A DNA stretch of 64,000 bases from Henricia sp. BOLD:AAB3569 (lineage: Eukaryota; Echinodermata; Asteroidea; Spinulosida; Echinasteridae): assembly GCA_037783545.1 (NCBI GenBank), contig JBBELK010001007.1, positions 124,001 to 188,000 on the forward strand. The letters are read 5' to 3'. The position numbers and the translations under genes were made by a program. Each line of letters opens with the position of its first letter. Position 1 is the first letter of the stretch. Of the stretch, positions 42,001-52,743 are shown piece by piece. Below the pieces are notes generated by a model, which saw only the letters and a program-made list of their open reading frames with translations, was not told the origin of the DNA and made no database searches.

Positions 42001-43579
42001 CAAACAGTTTACCAAATCTACATTTGACACCAAGCCTGATGCGTCTCTATCCCCCGACGTAACAATCAACCCTACTCGTGACAATACCAACAATTCCAAG
42101 AATGACATCAAGCTTGCTGTTAGTTCCAATTGCAACGTAGTTAGCTCCGGGAACAGCTCTCAGACAAGCGACGTAACCTGGATTCCTTGCTCGTCTACAT
42201 CAATTGACTTCAAGAGCAGTTCCTTCATAACTGACACGGTAACATCTTATCAACCAAGGTCAACTTCAAGTGCTTCTGCTGCCAGGAGCAGTTCATCACT
42301 CTTTTCCAATGAGTCGATTGAGAAAGGAAGACCCGATGACGACCATGATGACAAGACCTTTCCGGCAATTGAGGACTGTTTAACCCAATCTGACACCAAG
42401 CAGACGTCTCTAATCAAGACAATTTTCCATGAGCCATTACAGAGCCGACCCGAATCCACCTCTTGCACTGCGCCTGCAACCATTCAGCCCTACTACAACA
42501 AACAAAAGATCACTATTCAGAAGCAGGCAGCAGGTGATAGCCACTGTACTGCACACAGTGAGCAGTACAAGTTCCAAAACCGTGACCCTTCAGAAGAATT
42601 CGTATCCTACTTTGCTGTTCTCACAGAGGAGAATATCAAGACAGCTAAAGTGAAACGCACCAAGAATTACATCAACAAGTTTACCGACATGGGAAAGGCT
42701 ATAATTGTCATCTTGCCTTACGATGATTCCAAAGCACCCCAGGATGTGTCTGACATTAACGAGATGAATATAATATCATTTCTCGATGATATTCCACCAG
42801 TTAAGACAAATCCCGATGAAAAATCCCCAGCCGCCTGTGCTGCAGTGGAAACACGCGCTGACTACATCATCAATATTCCCATGGATTTTGAACTGCCGAG
42901 TGTGACCATACAGACAAGCACTAGCCTCAGATCGGTCTTCTTCGGGATTAGAAATTGGTTTGCGGGATTGCTGTCCAAACCCAGACTTGATATTGGCGAT
43001 GACTACAAGTTGGAAGTGACTGAAAATGATTCTTTCATGAAAACCCCGGATGAAAACACCAGTGTGCTGTCTGTTCCACAGGAAGCTGCTGCTAACCATC
43101 ACATTCAACCAGGACCATGTGGAGCCAAAACCAAGCACACCGCCTCAAGCTGGCTTCCTAGTAATGGAAATAACAACTGCGATACTGAAGAAAAGTCCGT
43201 TCACAATCTCCAAGGCGCCGTCTTCCAAAGATCGAGCGACAGGTTCGAGTACAATTCTGTCTCTTCATCCACCAGTTGGAGCAGCATCCAGTCAGTTCAG
43301 AATGCCTCGAAGAAACAACTTACTCCAGTCGCAATGTTCATTCTTTTAATCTGCAACGTCCTTCTGATTGCGTCCTGCGTGCTTGCGGTGTGGTGGTCCA
43401 TATACTCCCTCCATGGCTTCTGTTGGAGCGCCTTCTGGGAGTGGGCCGCCACTGCTGTCACTGCTGTTCTCATCCAGGCTATCATCTATGATACCATCAA
43501 GGCTGCCATCATAACGTTTCTCAAGCGGTTGTCCTTCAAGGAAGAGACAAAACCAAAGCCCTACTCCATCATTCTCTAA
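33001..43579 (+). CDS. Gene 3: five-TM polycystin-1-like protein, 5 exons, 1029 aa
   Basis: Exons 33001-33059, 37710-37899, 38997-39190, 40222-40410 and 41122-43579; all splice sites and phases match gene 1 and give 3090 nt. Intron 1 is 4.65 kb instead of ~0.36 kb, because an LTR element (33342-37625) lies in it in antisense. The signal peptide core reads MRFVLFCAIILW. In the 5' half it shares insertions and a large intron 2 deletion with gene 4; its terminal exon matches gene 2. The coding sequence is intact, but the intronic LTR element carries its own promoter and polyadenylation potential and could disturb expression. Other remarks as for gene 1. Confidence 0.66.
33342..33640 (-). repeat. 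3' LTR of the Gag-zinc finger element
   Basis: Starts TGTAACAAGAATATTCCC and ends GGACGGCCGTTACA on the + strand. It matches the LTR at 37327-37625 along its whole length. Confidence 0.93.
33641..33656 (-). other. Polypurine tract
   Basis: On the minus strand the bases just before the 3' LTR read CTCGAAGGGGGCGG, a purine-rich primer site for plus-strand synthesis. This confirms the orientation. Confidence 0.7.
33802..37263 (-). CDS. Gag-retropepsin-zinc finger polyprotein of the LTR element, 1153 aa
   Basis: The start is taken at the ATG at 37263; the frame is open further up but runs into the primer site. Order: acidic N-terminus (1-90); 24 complete 14-residue repeats plus a partial one (TAQPYGAEQVKLLR and relatives, 91 to about 440); a retrotransposon Gag region starting MMLPDKFDGVSSWSDY (about 475-650); a CCHC knuckle CFGCHEFGHFRRNC (about 680); a retropepsin with LLDTGASVSLIS (about 739) and ILGIDF; then a charged linker and two C2HC fingers, CSHCDRRFTRLSNLRRHHRTAC (split here by class CX2CX12HX4C) at about 981 and CX3CX12HX3C after it. 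The tail is Pro/Arg rich. Gag and protease are usual in Ty3/gypsy elements. The C-terminal fingers stand where reverse transcriptase would normally begin. Confidence 0.88.
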   Translation of the reverse strand: MNSRDRGGLVSDSPRSGDMPESDEYQYGGQTDKAHSSTFVTVDELLYSFVGENPRENSGWWEDTGKMLEPEIVEGKRPVRTVRPDPANPSTAQPYGAEQVKLLRTAQPYGAEQVKLLRTAQPYGAEQVKLLRTAQPYGAEQVKLLRTAQPYGAEHDNLLRTAQPYGAEQVKLLRTAQPYGAEQVKLLRTAQPYGAEQVKLLRTAQPYGAEQVKLLRTVQPYGAEQVKLLRTVQPYGAEHDNLLRTAQPYGAEQVKLLRTAQPYGAEQVKLLRTAQPYGAEQVKLLRTAQPYGAEHDNLLRTAQPYGAEQVKLLRTVQPYGAEHDNLLRTAQPYGAEHDNLLRTAQPYGAEHQDSLRTAQLHGGRLPSENRTAQLHGGRLPSENRTARLYGGGLPSELRTAQLHGGRLPSENRTAQLYGGRLPSENRTTQPYGAPPRSGNPDADTPATQPATGSGPSPAQPPTAGPPGGGRRPMMLPDKFDGVSSWSDYLVHFESVARVNQWSESEKAMFLGAHLKGSAREALADMAPEARTEYLRILEYFEQRFGVTAQVPLHRAQLSMCTRRRDESISGLGQSIRRLVSKSYPNLPTQAREDLAVDAFRNALGDEQLQRHVFSRKATTLTEAITLATEMEAFLESQVQNRKGRQGTREVRSVVELAQPIPYRNTESTGYARRPLDRSMVECFGCHEFGHFRRNCPRRKPSQRTAGGRPPGRNQTTPNVPLGENYIAGKVVSTPVCFLLDTGASVSLISERIYDELYGPEKPNLQPLPETLRQADGSPMQVRGRATFELQIGDQVLSHACIVAKIEPDVILGIDFLSTYRCQWRWGDNTVLINGKPAALRDYEQHPSVARVQVGHKVRELQWIGVGTVYLDAAAPREEEATGTERDLLNQETRPAGEGPGDKVKTEDLATRPPPGNPEEDAEAGDREAPRHEAAPPQLRAVRNLPLVRTRKQETGGAPTAGRTTNGGERSGTRPLIRMSNAQCSHCDRRFTRLSNLRRHHRTACPALHLTMPFECPLGCGRSFYRDDVRHRHLQYCPRRPERVATVTVGDQLDVHASDDGMDGEDRERRGLGGHSEPPPRAEASRPGTALSEPPARGGNRTPPEQPPVAAAPQPDAQRASTPPPSERPPSATTPSRTESGTQTETHRGPPPPS
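35947..36993 (-). repeat. 42-bp tandem array inside gag (about 25 units)
   Basis: About 19 units of one type (encoding QPYGAEQVKLLR or HDNLLR) are followed, toward the protease, by about 5 of a second type (LHGGRLPSENR). Because 42 is a multiple of three, several other frames are also open, which makes long but meaningless frames on the + strand. Most units of the first type hold TGCGGAGCAA and TTGCTCCGCA as inverted arms around 6 nt. Confidence 0.95.
37310..37325 (-). other. Primer binding site, tRNA-Leu type
   Basis: The minus strand reads TGGCGGCAGCGGTGGG one base after the 5' LTR. It matches TGG plus the complement of the 3' end of animal tRNA-Leu (AAG type, ...CCCACCGCTGCCA) with one mismatch at the discriminator base. 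The tRNA sequence is from memory. Confidence 0.7.
37327..37625 (-). repeat. 5' LTR of the Gag-zinc finger element
   Basis: Identical copy of 33342-33640. On the minus strand it lies upstream of gag and should hold the promoter. Confidence 0.93.
38020..38585. mobile_element. Foldback element in intron 2 of gene 3
   Basis: Same inverted arms and position as 3100-3655. Just after it, at about 38855, lies the ~1.6-kb deletion shared with gene 4 (GTGTTCC joined to AAATAGGC). Confidence 0.7.
39443..40170. mobile_element. TTAA-flanked MITE, copy 3 (gene 3 intron 3)
   Basis: Element 39447-40166 between TTAA at 39443-39446 and 40167-40170. It is the same insertion as in genes 1 and 4 and is complete at both ends. 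Confidence 0.85.
41122..43579 (+). CDS. Gene 3 exon 5: TM2-TM5 and large loop
   Basis: 2458 nt, open throughout, with the gene 2 type residues DALSK, KFTDMG, AAANHH, GPCGAK and QLTPVAM. It has the ancestral-looking Gly in TM3 (FIGIVEM) and Ile in VIGPSS. See gene 1 for the anatomy. Confidence 0.75.
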
Positions 43580-46430
43580 TCTGTATCACACAGATTTCTA
43601 ATACGCATACTGCCATATAAATCACAGTCATCAAGTTCAATTAGCCTTTTGCGTGTTTCACATCAATAGCATATAACGTACGGAATCTCTTCATTTCACC
43701 TGTACCCAATAGATGACCATACTAGATATTTGTTGCTATGTAATGGGTGCACGTGACCGGTGTGAATTAAAAAGTACACAAAATGACATAAAACAACCTG
43801 ACTGTTGGTTGCTAGGCAATGGCGTGCACCGTGTAGCAACCTAATATGCAAACTTCCTAAACTGCACTATGAAAGTGAAGAATTCGGAGTGCCAGATATA
43901 GTGCAATGGTTACACGCAAAAGGCTAATGACATGTAGGTTCTGCCGTGAACCTACTGGATTAACTTCGGATCATGATATACACAAAATTGACCAAAGAAA
44001 ACAATTTCAACTGCAAAGCATAAAAAGCAAACAAAATGTTAAAAACAAAAAAACAAAAAATGGAATGCTGCAAATCAAATATGGTGAATATTTCACCATA
44101 CTCCATTCGTGCAGTTGTAAATATGTAAATATATGTTGTGTTTAAAAAAAAAAAAATTAATAAAAAGAAAAACTATAAAATAAAAAAAAGAAAACGAAAA
44201 TATAAAATTAAAAAAGGGGAAATTAACTATACTGGCTATGGTTAAATTACAGAGACTAGGAAAATTATCAACACTCATTCAAATTTCCGTCAGAAAAACA
44301 AAACCTACTGGTTTCCAAAACAAAACAACAAAACACTAAAAGCAAATATTTACACCGACTGGAGAGTTTGTGCTATACATGTACTTGCAGAGAGAATGTC
44401 TTGTACTTCCAGGTTATTTTCAGGTGATTTTAAGCTTCCTGGCGAAGTAGACAAAATACTAATTCTTATCTATGAACCTCTCTCAAATTACGTCACTGCC
44501 TACAGATTGCCACGTGCATGAGGGTCTTGAGCGTAATGTTTTTGTGACGTGTATCGGCTGTGCCATATTTCGAACAAATATTGAGCAACACACATTCTTG
44601 TTTGGAATATTTTCCGTGATGTGCGTACACGTATACCTGATGGCGTTTATTAATATAGACTAATCCGACGAAGGAAAACTGCGGTGTATATCCAAGGTAT
44701 TTACATGACGACACAATGGAAATACACCTCAGTAACAACGGAATAATCACAAGAGGGCGGGCTCACTCAATGTTGCTCGGATTACACTATACGCAGTTGT
44801 ATTTTTCCTACAAAGATGGCTGTCTGTGAGAGTGGTCTATATAGGTAAAGAGAGTGTACTCGGCAAATGCATTTTATTTTTTCTTTTATCACCAGACAGG
44901 TGCCGGGGCACAAGTGCCATCAATTGAGTTTTTAGTCTCACAGAACTGTATTCAAACAAACATTTTTTTACAAACATCCTGCAGGCTTTTGTTTTGATTT
45001 ATCTTTTGTTTAAATCCCAATACATCAAATGTTAGTTGACAAGAGAAAACCGAATAAAGTGTTGGTTGCAAACACCACATGATTTGTTTCCATGTAAAAT
45101 GGTACCAATTGCCAACTGAAGGTGGTTTTATTTTTTAAATAAGTTGTCTGCAGACAACGTTTTTACCTGGATTTTTTAGGTTTTCTGAAGTATTACTGCA
45201 TCTCTGGGGCTAACATTTCTACAAGGCAATTTTCTCGACAAAGGCTTTTAATTACGTGTGGAAATAACGCCGTTTTTAACAGTTTACCAATCATGTACTC
45301 TATCTTTAAAGCCCATTTGCAGATGAAAAATGTATTCCTGTGTCAAGTAGGCTGCAAAAAGTTGAGCTTCATTAAGTACAATTTTGGGTCTCTGGAAATG
45401 ATAAAAATAGGTCTTTGAGGTCTATAATGGCAGGAAATATATATATTTTTTTGATTAATTTTGATGACAAGTTTAAGTTTTCTTGGCAACCTACTGGCTA
45501 GTCATTGTTCTTTATAAAAATGACGCACCTGCAACAAGGTCTGTCAAGACTGGTTTTTTTTAACCCCTAGAGGTGATTTCGTAATATTGGCTAGCAGATC
45601 ACTGGTATTGAACACTCATCAGGGCACACCAGCAAATATCATTGTACCTTACACTAACTCTTCTACAATTCGGATGATCAAAGTCTGGTTAAAGAAAGAA
45701 AACTTTGTAAATTCACAAGATGTTTAACAATGTTTTAAAAACTGTGTTGATACTAGAATAATCATGGAAAATGAAAGAATATTATCCTTTATTCATTTGA
45801 TAAAATATTTGCATCAACGGTGCTTTATCGATCATGAAACTCCTAATTGAAATTTGTAACTTTCAGCAATCAAGTATATCTGAATTCTGAAAAAAAATCT
45901 GTAAAAAGCCAGTTTTATAGTTTAATAGAAAGCGAAGAAATGTATTTTGAATTATGTACAAAATTACACACTGGAATGATTCATTCAGAACCCAAATTCA
46001 TTGCTTATAATGCAATTATCTCATTTTTAATAGTTCTTGTTCATATTTTTTGTATCAATGTATCGGTAGTACAACATCATGGTGATTAATTAAAATTCTG
46101 CGATGAGGGGGGAGAAAATCTGGTGTGTTGAACTAAGTTAGTCTGTGTGCTTGCCTTAATAGAATGCGGATTGGAAACTTGGAGAACAAAAGACAAGTGA
46201 AAGTATTTGTGAGTTCGTACAAAGCAAGATGTACATGAAGTTCGAAGGGGGAGGGGGGTGGAGGGGGGTGGGGGGGGGGAGATATTTCTGAGTAACAGGA
46301 AAAACAGACTGCAAACATGTTTTAGACAAGGTCACACTAGTCTACTACAACTAAGGGGCCACCTATAAAGTACGTAGGCATGGGGGAGGTGGGGGGGGGG
46401 GGGGGGGTCTGCGTACGGGGGCGGTGGTCT
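43580..46430. repeat. 3' UTR and unit flank of gene 3
   Basis: Near-identical to the flank of gene 2 (23403-26240), including ATACCTGATGGCG, which differs in gene 1. It ends in variable G-tracts (46245-46410). Confidence 0.65.
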
Positions 46431-47007
46431 AAAAAGTCGGCATTTCGTCTGTATTTTTGGATGGTCCCTAAACGAGAGTCACCTGGACTGAACTGTCACG
46501 AGAAAATCCCACGCCGTTATCGTTTCATCATTTTCCACCACCATATTTGCGAAAAAATGTGCGACATTGCAATTTATTTGCAAAGATATTTGCGATTTGC
46601 GATGTCCCTTGTATGTACGCCACGATATTTTACTAAACATTGTTTTGCTCGCTTCATTGGAAAAATAATATCTTAATCCACAGAAAACTGTGGTTTGACG
46701 CGTTTGAGATGCGTTCCCGGCACGGCTTGTGAATTCGTAATCCATGATTCCGCGCACACTGTGACGAAAAGGCGAAAAGCACCTATAACATAGCTGTGAT
46801 TTTTTTTTCTCAGACCAAATGGCCTCATCCTAGACAAGACAGTATAGCACACTGATTTTTTTCCCCCTAAAATGAGCCTGTAGGCCCACTTCATTTTTTT
46901 TCACTTTGATGTTTTTGAAAAAAGCGATTAGTTACAGTACAAGTGGTCCCCAGGAATTTGCGTTTTAAACTTTGCAGGATTTTCCCAGGAATGTTTTCAA
47001 AAACAAG
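46431..47007. other. Non-coding spacer, left of the second LTR element
   Basis: Homologous to 26245-26825. It is cut at AAAACAAG, the insertion site of the LTR element, and continues at 53330. Confidence 0.6.
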
Positions 47008-48186
47008 TGTAGGGGGTGCTTTGGTTTAGTGATGCACAGCTAGGGTTGGAGGGGGAAGAGACACGCAGGTTCTTTAGGCGGGAGAGTAGGGGTGGCTCAT
47101 GGACTACAGGACAAGCTGGGGTTGACTCCGACTCTAATTAGAGGATGCTTTGACTTCATGTCCTGAGCTTCTGATGTTTTATTGTCCTCTGGGGCAAACG
47201 GCCCGGCCTGTAAAATTCCAAGCAGGCACTCAATAAAGTTTACATCCATTTAAAATACCTTTAAGTTTTAAACAAATACATGTACATGTACATAAATTCC
47301 TTAAAGTTTTAAACAAATACATGTTAGGTATTGTCCACAGTGTAATTGATTAAAACCTGTATCGAATAATCCATTTAACAGTCTTCTGCATTAACTTAAA
47401 AAGTGAAACTATTTCCAAGACTGCAAGAAAAACGATGCTGGTGTTGGCGTTGCGATAGTGTGCTACGCGCAGGAGAGGACTCACAAATAAACGTTGGCTG
47501 ACCCGCGCGCTGATCAGCCAGGCACTCAACATCACACGCACCGCATACACACACGTCCGCTCATGCAAGCACCACACGCTCGCCGGCCAACACAACATCG
47601 CTACAGACGACTACATGTATGTGCAAAAAGTAATGGAAGCTTCGACGTTTTACTCGCACGGCCAGATTTTACCACCGCAACATAACGGCCCAAAACTATC
47701 GAAATAACAATTCAAGTGCCTCTAAAAACAGCACTATAATACTCTATGGCCTTGCGCGGATAATCTGGATCATATTATACCTCATATTAAACACAATATT
47801 ATTCAAAATTACAATGCAAACTTTCCTCAAAGATTTACGATATATTTACCTGTAAAATTCCAAGCAGGCACTGCCCGGCAGCCCCGCGCGCGCCTACACA
47901 CAACGATCGCACGCGCACGCACAACGATAATCATTTTCAACAAACAGTTAAGGTTAATATTATTACACATCGTCTAACAACCGCACTTGATTTTAGAGCT
48001 ACAGTTCATGCCAATTTCAGTTTGTTTACCGCAAAGGAATGGTCCTGTGCGATGAGCTTACACCGGTGATTAAAGGTAACAAAAGATGGAAGACAAATAT
48101 AAAAGAAAATAAGTGAACAAGTTAAATGATTCGGAGTAGGTGTTGTAATTAAAGAATCATGGCAATGCATGTAAGACTCCCCTACA
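47008..48186 (-). repeat. 3' LTR, long form (1179 bp)
   Basis: It matches the other LTR apart from 642 extra bases between two copies of CCTGTAAAATTCCAAGCAGG (starting at 47207 and 47849). The right LTR has one copy and no extra sequence. Conversely, the right LTR duplicates ACTTCATGTCCTGAGC plus the bases after it. Confidence 0.85.
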
Positions 48187-48202
48187 ACTCTTCCCCGCCT
48201 TG
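48187..48202 (-). other. Polypurine tract of the second LTR element
   Basis: On the minus strand GGCGGGGAAGAGT directly precedes the 3' LTR. Confidence 0.65.
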
Positions 48203-48435
48203 CAGTCATCGTCCTCGATGACTCCTTGGAAGCGCTAAGTGAAAAACCTGAATATAGACCGAGGCCACATAATACCAGACGCTCAGTTATTCATCGATAC
48301 TGAATTTAAACTCGTCAAAAAGGTTCAAAGTTAAAAATCAACATTAAACAACAACTTTAAGGTATATATCATCAACCTAACACGTCGGTTTCCCATTCAT
48401 AGAAAGAACACCAATGAATGGGATTTCTGAGTAAC

Positions 48436-50325
48436 TTAAGTAGGGGTGAACCAGGTTGGAGGTTTGCCTCGCGATGAACGCACCGGGTATCTCGAGCCCA
48501 GGTTTGATTCATCTATCACGTCGGCCTCTGGGACCGCTGTGCATGCTTCGTTATTCCCTGAGCTGGAGGGTGCCTGCGTACATTGTACCTCGTCTGTCTG
48601 CGCATTGGGTTTATCGCCCAAGCCACGTTGTTGAAGCACGTACCCTCTTGGGGTCGATTCCCCTTCTTCCTCCGATGACTCTAAGGAAGAACTTGTCTCA
48701 CTTTGATGCTCCGGGAGCCACGGGCAATGCTTTATGTGAATCCGGTGTACCACCTTCTCATGCCCGGCTGGATCGCGGACAACATACACTGGCTGATCCT
48801 GGTAAGGCTGCCGGATGATGAAATAGGGCTCTGCTTCCCAGTGGTCTTGGATTTTCTTCCGTCCACGCTGAGCTTGCTTCCGGATGAGGACATACTGCCC
48901 CACTCCCATCGGTTTCTCAAAAACATTTTGGGCTCGTAGAGCTTGCCGCGCCCCAGCCGCACGTTTGGTGTTTTCCATGGCTACTTTGCGGGCTGCTCGT
49001 AACGCCTTCTGGTGCCTCTGAATGTATGTTGGCAGGTTCTGGGTCTTCCTCCGCTGAGCTTCCCCGCCTAAGTGTATACTTTGTGGGAAGTGCCTCTTTC
49101 GTCCCATTCGTCGGATGGGATGTACTGTTCCTGTGTCTATCTGGTGCACCACTAAATCATGTTCGCTCGGAGATAACTCCTTGTGCCTATCGAGAGACTC
49201 GACCTTTTTTAACTCATCAGTCATCAGGTGGTCACCCATATCGACTTGTGACAGTTTTGAAGGCCTCAGATCCTCTACTGAAACATTGATGTTGGAGACT
49301 CCGACGTTTATGCCACCGTTACTCTCGCTGTTATCACATACAATATAAGTCGGATTTAGTGTCCCTAGCTCTACAGATGCATGTACAACGACGTCCGCTT
49401 CTGTCTCATCGAACTGCCCGGCTTCTACTTTTACTAAACAGGGAGGAACTGTTAAGGTTGAGGGGGACCCGATCTCCTTCGGCTCCAGCATCGCCTCGTA
49501 GTCTGCACCACCTGGTCTAGTGCGCCCTTGGCCACGGATAGCAGCTTCTTGTCGCGCTGAAATAGTGATGGGTGGCCCAGTCTTGAGTGCTTTGCCAACC
49601 TTTCCATCGCCCGCTCCAAACGTCATTGACTGTCCAACAGCCTGTAGAGTATTGTGCCAAATTGTGTCCTGTGAGGGCCAGGGGATCCTTTCTAGGTGAG
49701 AGGCGGAGTTTTTATTTACTAACTGCTCCCAACACTGGTGAAGGACGTTCATCCCAAGAATACAATGAACTCCTTCTTTCTTCCAGGCCTGTTGAGTTTT
49801 GCAGTCTTCCCGGAGAACAAGAACCACCCGCGCCTCCATGGTTTGGCCAATGGCGTGAACATCAGTCTCGAAGAATCCAATGTAAGGCATTTCGACTCCG
49901 TTGGCTGAAACGACGGAGAAGGGTCCTGGGAGTGGTTGTAACTGAAACCCCTTCGGAAGCAGCTCTCTAACGAAGTAGCCTTCCCCCACTGTGGTAACTT
50001 GGGATCCAGGGTCAAGGAGACTGGAGACTGGAGTGCCCGAAAATAGGACTGTGGTCGAGAAGCACTGCCCTACAGCTCGCAAAAGAAAATTATTTCCTAT
50101 TTGTTGACTTGAGCCTCTTACACCCATCTCTGCAGTATGGCCCACTACTGCAGAGGCTGTCCGTTTAACGCTCCATGTTGCTGCTGCACAGGAACTAGTA
50201 CTGCCGCCCGCTGGCTCTCGAATGTGGTCCTGCAACCTGTGGATGCAGGGGCGCTTGGTGTACCCTCCCAGATGGGCAGTCCCTGGCATAGTGTCCTGGA
50301 ACGCCGCATGCGTAGCACACACCAC
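48436..50325 (-). pseudogene. Pol remnant: retropepsin-like region fused to integrase C-terminal tail
   Basis: The frame is open for 629 codons but its upstream border has no ATG; it overlaps the zinc-knuckle region in another frame (+1 relative to gag). A retropepsin-like segment has LLDPGSQVTTVGEGYF, with Pro where DTG or DSG proteases have Thr/Ser, and CILGMNVL. Further on EHDLVVHQIDTGTVHPIRR is the usual lead into reverse transcriptase. It is joined at once to GRKRHFPQSIHLGGE, YIQRHQKALRAARK, KIQDHWEAEPYFI and YVVRDPAGHEKVVHRIHIKHCPW, the end of a Ty3/gypsy integrase. Roughly 800-900 codons of enzyme core are therefore missing in frame. The acidic tail ends with RYPVRSSRGKPPTWF. Confidence 0.85.
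50265..50325 (-). pseudogene. Gag zinc knuckle beyond the stop codon
   Basis: CYACGVPGHYARDC fits CX2CX4HX4C. It lies in the gag frame about 35 codons after the TAG and overlaps the start of the pol frame. This frame closes soon after, near ASGRQY. Confidence 0.75.
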
Positions 50326-50401
50326 GTCGACTTGGCCAACTGGAATCCTGTCTGCGAAAGTCCCGCTGCATGTAGTTACCCGGTGGTCGGAATGCTGGCT
50401 G

Positions 50402-51421
50402 CTAGGATGCTGACCTCGGGTAGAAAGGTTGTGTACTAGGAGGGTACATGGGATACCCCCACGGCCTCGTCATGCCCTCTACTGCCTTGAGGACGCCATC
50501 AGTCATAGTTTTTATGGCCCCTAAGATCTCTCCATCATTACTGGACTTCTGGTCAAGGTGAACGGTCGCCTGATAAGCAGCACTTGTTCCCACAGCTTTG
50601 CTCCGAGCTTCTTCTTGGCCTTCACGCTTGATGGCGTACTCCCGCAATTCTCGGAATGACGTCACTTCCTCCCGCTCATAAAGGTCACGGCATGTGTTCC
50701 GCATGATAGTATCATTTAGACCTTCAACAAACTGCTCCACTAGTGCCGAGTTTGGGCTCGAGTACAGTTTTGCATCTCGTCTGTTCAGCCGCAGGAATCG
50801 TTTCTCCAGGTCAACTGCAAAATCCCTAACACTCTCTCCCTGACGCTGTTTACGATCAAGGAACTGTCGCTGGAGCTCCCCGGTAGAGATCCTGTCCCCG
50901 TATGACTGTTTCAGGAAGGAGATAACCTCCTCGATGGTCTTATTCTCGGCTACTAGTGCCTTGACCTCCAATTTTGGAATCCCTCGCAGGTAGTCGAGGA
51001 GGAATGATCTCTTCTGGGCGGTAGGTATGGCGTAGCGCTGAAATGCACCTTCGATGGAGATGACGAAATCTTCTATTTCCCCTGGCTTCCCGTCAAACGT
51101 TATAATCTTTCGCTCGGGTGCCATGACTAGCTGTGCTCGAGTCGATGCTGCTGGGTCATCCGTCAGCTCACTTTTAGTATGGGCTTTCTCGGGGAACAGC
51201 ACGGCGAAGACTCGGTCGCCCCAGCCATCTAGGGGCGGGCCAACAGCATCCTTGTGAGGGGGAACTACCACCTGGTCGCCATCATCACCATATAGTAATC
51301 CCTGGGCTGCTGGGAACTGGGCCTGCAGTGCGCTAAGGGAAAGGGGGCCATTTTCTTCTGCAAGGGGAAATTTACGAACCAGCCCATTCGACGTAACCTT
51401 TACGTACCGAGTCATGTTCAC
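50402..51421 (-). CDS. Gag of the second LTR element (capsid part), 339 aa
   Basis: Starts at ATG in MNMTRYVKVTSNG. The first ~75 residues (VRKFPLAEENG..., YGDDGDQVVV) look like a small ubiquitin-like or PB1-like fold. A capsid-type region follows (ITFDGKPGEIEDFVISIEGAFQ, ERKQRQGES-like motif, RDFAVDLEKRFLRL). The frame ends at TAG. Without that stop the same frame would run on through QPAFRPPGNYMQRDF into a CCHC knuckle, CYACGVPGHYARDC. The stop is either a nonsense change (CAG to TAG) or a readthrough site. Confidence 0.8.
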   Translation of the reverse strand: MNMTRYVKVTSNGLVRKFPLAEENGPLSLSALQAQFPAAQGLLYGDDGDQVVVPPHKDAVGPPLDGWGDRVFAVLFPEKAHTKSELTDDPAASTRAQLVMAPERKIITFDGKPGEIEDFVISIEGAFQRYAIPTAQKRSFLLDYLRGIPKLEVKALVAENKTIEEVISFLKQSYGDRISTGELQRQFLDRKQRQGESVRDFAVDLEKRFLRLNRRDAKLYSSPNSALVEQFVEGLNDTIMRNTCRDLYEREEVTSFRELREYAIKREGQEEARSKAVGTSAAYQATVHLDQKSSNDGEILGAIKTMTDGVLKAVEGMTRPWGYPMYPPSTQPFYPRSAS

Positions 51422-52743
51422 ATGTATTCACAATATGGTTAGAGAAAAAATACATGTGCTGCAAACTAATAGTAAGTCATAAAAACACTCTGTATAACTT
51501 GAATCGCAGCGCTGTATAGTTAAAACTTTACGCAATTACACGTGCTGCGAAACACTATAAAATTACATGTACATTGAGTTATTAAAGTACAGGTAGCACC
51601 AATTTGCAATTACCGGTACGAACTGGAACATTACTCTTGCATAACACGGCATGTGTGAAACAAACTGGCTTGCATAAATTTTACACAATGTCGTTGTGCA
51701 CTGCATAACTGCTATATGACAGGTTAAAAACAATCACTATAAAAGGGATATCACCTTTCCAGCAAATTGCTATGATTAAACCTGCTACTTGAACAGAGAC
51801 TAATTAAGGCTCCACTGCTTGGTTAACAATGCACTAATTAAGACTGAAATCCACCTGAGAAAAATGTAGTTGCTTTCCCGGGTTTTTTTTTTTTTTTTTT
51901 GGACAATAAACGATCTCACTTGCAGGAAATATCCCTTTAAGTACTGTACTCAAAGATACACACAGTAAATATTACAACAAATATTTCACCAAGCCTTTTT
52001 TTTGTTCTTTCCCAAAACAAAAATGCAGTTCTTTTGGCAGTCTACACAGTATGTACAAACAATCGCACAATGTATGTATGTACCTTTAAAGTTTGAACAA
52101 CGGCCAATAAAAATACACGTGGTATTAAGTACTGTACACAAAGATGCACACCAGCAAAATTTTTCAAAACACAAATGCAGTACTTATGCCAGTTTATGTA
52201 TTACGATTACGAACATGGTATACATTCGTCTAAACACAAAGCCAGTAAAAATACACGCGGTCTTAAGTGCTGTACTCAAAGATTCTCACCTGTCCAGTAA
52301 ATAAACCACTCTTTTTTTCTTTTCTTTTTTTTTTACCACAAATACAGGCCTACTTTATGCCACTCTGCCTATATTTTCTTTTACAAATGTGCACTGTATA
52401 CAAACACAAGCCACAATACAATAAAACCACGTCAAGCAGACTGAGGTTCGCAGGTTAAAAAAAAGGATAAACAATAACTTTTTGCAAAGTATGGTACTGC
52501 AAGCGCGCATCAATTAGCACTTAACAAGGTCAGCACTTTTTTTCCTTTTCCTTTTTAGCTTTAAAACGCCATTAAAATAACAAATACTGCCAACTTTTTG
52601 TTTTTGTTGTTTTTTAAAACAGTGTATAACAGGAACACCAAAAGGATTAAAAGTAACGCTTAATTGTTTTGTTTGCAATTTAACTTTGAAATCAAATAAC
52701 TTTGTCACCAAAATCCTGTGATGAGGACTTGAGCCGTCTCCAC
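51422..52743 (-). other. Leader of the second LTR element
   Basis: About 1.3 kb, AT-rich, with long T and A tracts and several partial repeats of AAAGATACACACAGTAAA and CAAAGATGCACACCAGCAAA. I see no protein in it. Confidence 0.5.
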
